Positions 63,043 through 64,000 of a stretch of 64,000 nt of DNA are shown piece after piece (positions within the stretch are counted from its first letter, which is position 1; each line of letters starts with the position of its first letter). Both the position numbers and the translations under genes were made by a program. Origin of the DNA: Pseudomonas taiwanensis (GTDB taxonomy: Bacteria; Pseudomonadota; Gammaproteobacteria; Pseudomonadales; Pseudomonadaceae); assembly GCF_013393345.1 (NCBI RefSeq), contig NZ_QJRF01000077.1, positions 35,129-99,128 on the forward strand, in the 5' to 3' direction. The notes below the pieces were generated by a model. That model made no database searches and was not told where the DNA came from. It saw only the letters and a program-made list of their open reading frames with translations.

Positions 63043-63777
63043 TCAAGCAAACCGGCGCAACACCTCGGCCAGCAACTCTGGATGGGACACAAAAGGCTCG
63101 TGAGGCGTATCGATCTCTACCACCTCCTCACACCCCAGCCGCTCGGCAAAGCGCCGCTGCCAGAGTGGTGGCAGGATATCGTCACGTAAGGTCAGGACGT
63201 AGCTCGCCACTATCCCGACCTCCCGGTAACCCCGCCTCGACACAGGCTCGAATTGAGCCGCGGGTGGCGTTTGGTCTTGACTGACTTCGCTGAGCAGCCA
63301 TTCGAGCTGTGCCGGACTGAGATCCCGACCGAAGATAGCGACACTAAGCGCCTCGGGTGACGTGGCCGCCAGATCAACCGGCCAACCCACCTGCTCCGGA
63401 TTGTCTCCCTGCCGTCCCGTCCCCAACATCTCCATGATGGTCTGGCCTTCTTTCGGCACGGCCGTGGTCAGGTAGGCCAGACGCGAGAAGAGCGAGGGGT
63501 CCTCCACAGCCATCATCGGCAGCAGCACACCTGCAATGGAGTGACCGACCAGGACGCCACCGCACACTCCGAGGGCTCGAAGCTCGTCATTCAGCTCCCG
63601 AGTGATGGAGGTCAGCGTCGCGTCCTGCGGATCGCGATGACGCTTGCGCCCACAGCCTGGCATATCCAGCAGGATAATACGGTCGAAGTTATGACCACCC
63701 GCACACAGCGTTGCGATCAGAGGCTCCCAGCACCAGGAACCATGCTGACCGCCGTGGAGGAAGATCAAGTCTGCCAT
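63043..63777 (-). CDS. Alpha/beta hydrolase
   Basis: A 244-residue hydrolase of the methyl-esterase/hydroxynitrile-lyase-like group: FLHGGQHGSWCW near the N-terminus, nucleophile Ser80 in GHSIAG, and a late His226 in TPHEPFVSHP. A thioester or lactone substrate fits the acyl-CoA cluster but is not shown by sequence. Transcribed from the same strand as the thiolase upstream of it. Confidence 0.85.
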   Translation of the reverse strand: MADLIFLHGGQHGSWCWEPLIATLCAGGHNFDRIILLDMPGCGRKRHRDPQDATLTSITRELNDELRALGVCGGVLVGHSIAGVLLPMMAVEDPSLFSRLAYLTTAVPKEGQTIMEMLGTGRQGDNPEQVGWPVDLAATSPEALSVAIFGRDLSPAQLEWLLSEVSQDQTPPAAQFEPVSRRGYREVGIVASYVLTLRDDILPPLWQRRFAERLGCEEVVEIDTPHEPFVSHPELLAEVLRRFA

Positions 63778-63855
63778 TCTGGGTTTCCTTCTCGCCTAGA
63801 AATGAACATGGCCGGACATCCCATTTCCAGGATGTCCGGCCATTCATTCAAGCAA

Positions 63856-64000
63856 TCAGCCGTAGACTTCGAACAGCCCGGCTGCGCCCATTCCGCCGCC
63901 CACGCACATGGTTACCACCACGTAGCGCACACCACGACGTCGGCCTTCCAGAAGCGCGCTGCCCACCAGGCGCGAACCGGTCATGCCGAAAGGATGACCA
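63856..64000 (-). CDS. Thiolase family protein, C-terminal end only
   Basis: The last 47 codons of a thiolase run off the right edge. The ending [18 protein letters not shown], followed by [19 protein letters not shown] and AAGLFEVYG, contains the HP-GMTG and final Cys/Gly (MCVGGGMG) active-site blocks of thiolases. It should cleave or form a beta-ketoacyl-CoA and fits the DUF35 and acyl-CoA dehydrogenase genes. Confidence 0.92.
   Translation of the reverse strand, partial: GHPFGMTGSRLVGSALLEGRRRGVRYVVVTMCVGGGMGAAGLFEVYG

Overview
The window comes from a high-GC gammaproteobacterium, almost certainly a Pseudomonas. The evidence is an 83-residue OprI murein lipoprotein, an OprD-type porin, the cysH-thrH-pabB and tesA/ABC-permease neighbourhoods, and many Pseudomonas-type REP repeats (core GTAGGAGCGAGCTTGCTCGC). 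From memory, the aroF-cysB-cysH-thrH-pabB-LuxR-LuxR block and the oprI-tesA-greB block lie apart in P. aeruginosa PAO1, so the backbone is rearranged relative to that genome. No rRNA, tRNA or CRISPR was recognised.

Layout. 1-422: tandem REP array. 423-818: DUF4280/PAAR-like gene. 1233-10633: phenylacetate block, with paaABCDE (the phenylacetyl-CoA epoxidase system), a DUF485 protein, a solute:sodium symporter and an OprD-like porin (probable uptake genes), and the ring-opening paaZ. The other paa genes (paaFGHIJK) are not in the window. 11108-16033: a beta-barrel protein, a chemoreceptor and a DUF3422 membrane protein. 16034-16590: tandem and palindromic repeats. 16777-20397: lipoate ligase-like gene, then a Tat-exported multicopper oxidase with a SCO-type copper protein. 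20534-32381: a methyltransferase and a surface/secretion-like cluster on the minus strand (two MalT-like LuxR regulators, a DUF6160 secreted protein, a C39 peptidase, two outer-membrane barrels and a MalM-like periplasmic protein). 32484-43355: housekeeping genes (pabB, thrH, cysH, cysB, a DAHP synthase and others). 43807-49408: oprI, L,D-transpeptidase, tesA and its divergent ABC transporter.

49443-55205 is an accessory insert. The resident greB gene is cut after codon 56 and the rest of it is absent from the window. The insert carries its own complete GreB on the opposite strand, an XRE regulator, an unknown 145-residue protein, three BPSL0761-family copies (one intact, two broken), a frameshifted CysQ/inositol-monophosphatase-like gene and an IS1182-family element. 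From 55206 to the end is an acyl-CoA catabolic cluster: two crotonases, an SDR, a DUF35 protein, four acyl-CoA dehydrogenases arranged as two pairs, an alpha/beta hydrolase and the end of a thiolase. It is arranged divergently around a palindrome-bearing promoter region. It may belong to the same insertion, because the lost end of greB does not appear before the window closes.

The most interesting items are: (i) a roughly 95-nt structured repeat present twice (3853-3948 and 37678-37773), whose stems differ between copies by compensating changes; (ii) the DUF6160/C39/outer-membrane cluster with tandem MalT-like regulators; (iii) the greB disruption by DNA that supplies another GreB; (iv) paired acyl-CoA dehydrogenases with complementary C-terminal motifs, as in heteromeric steroid-type enzymes.
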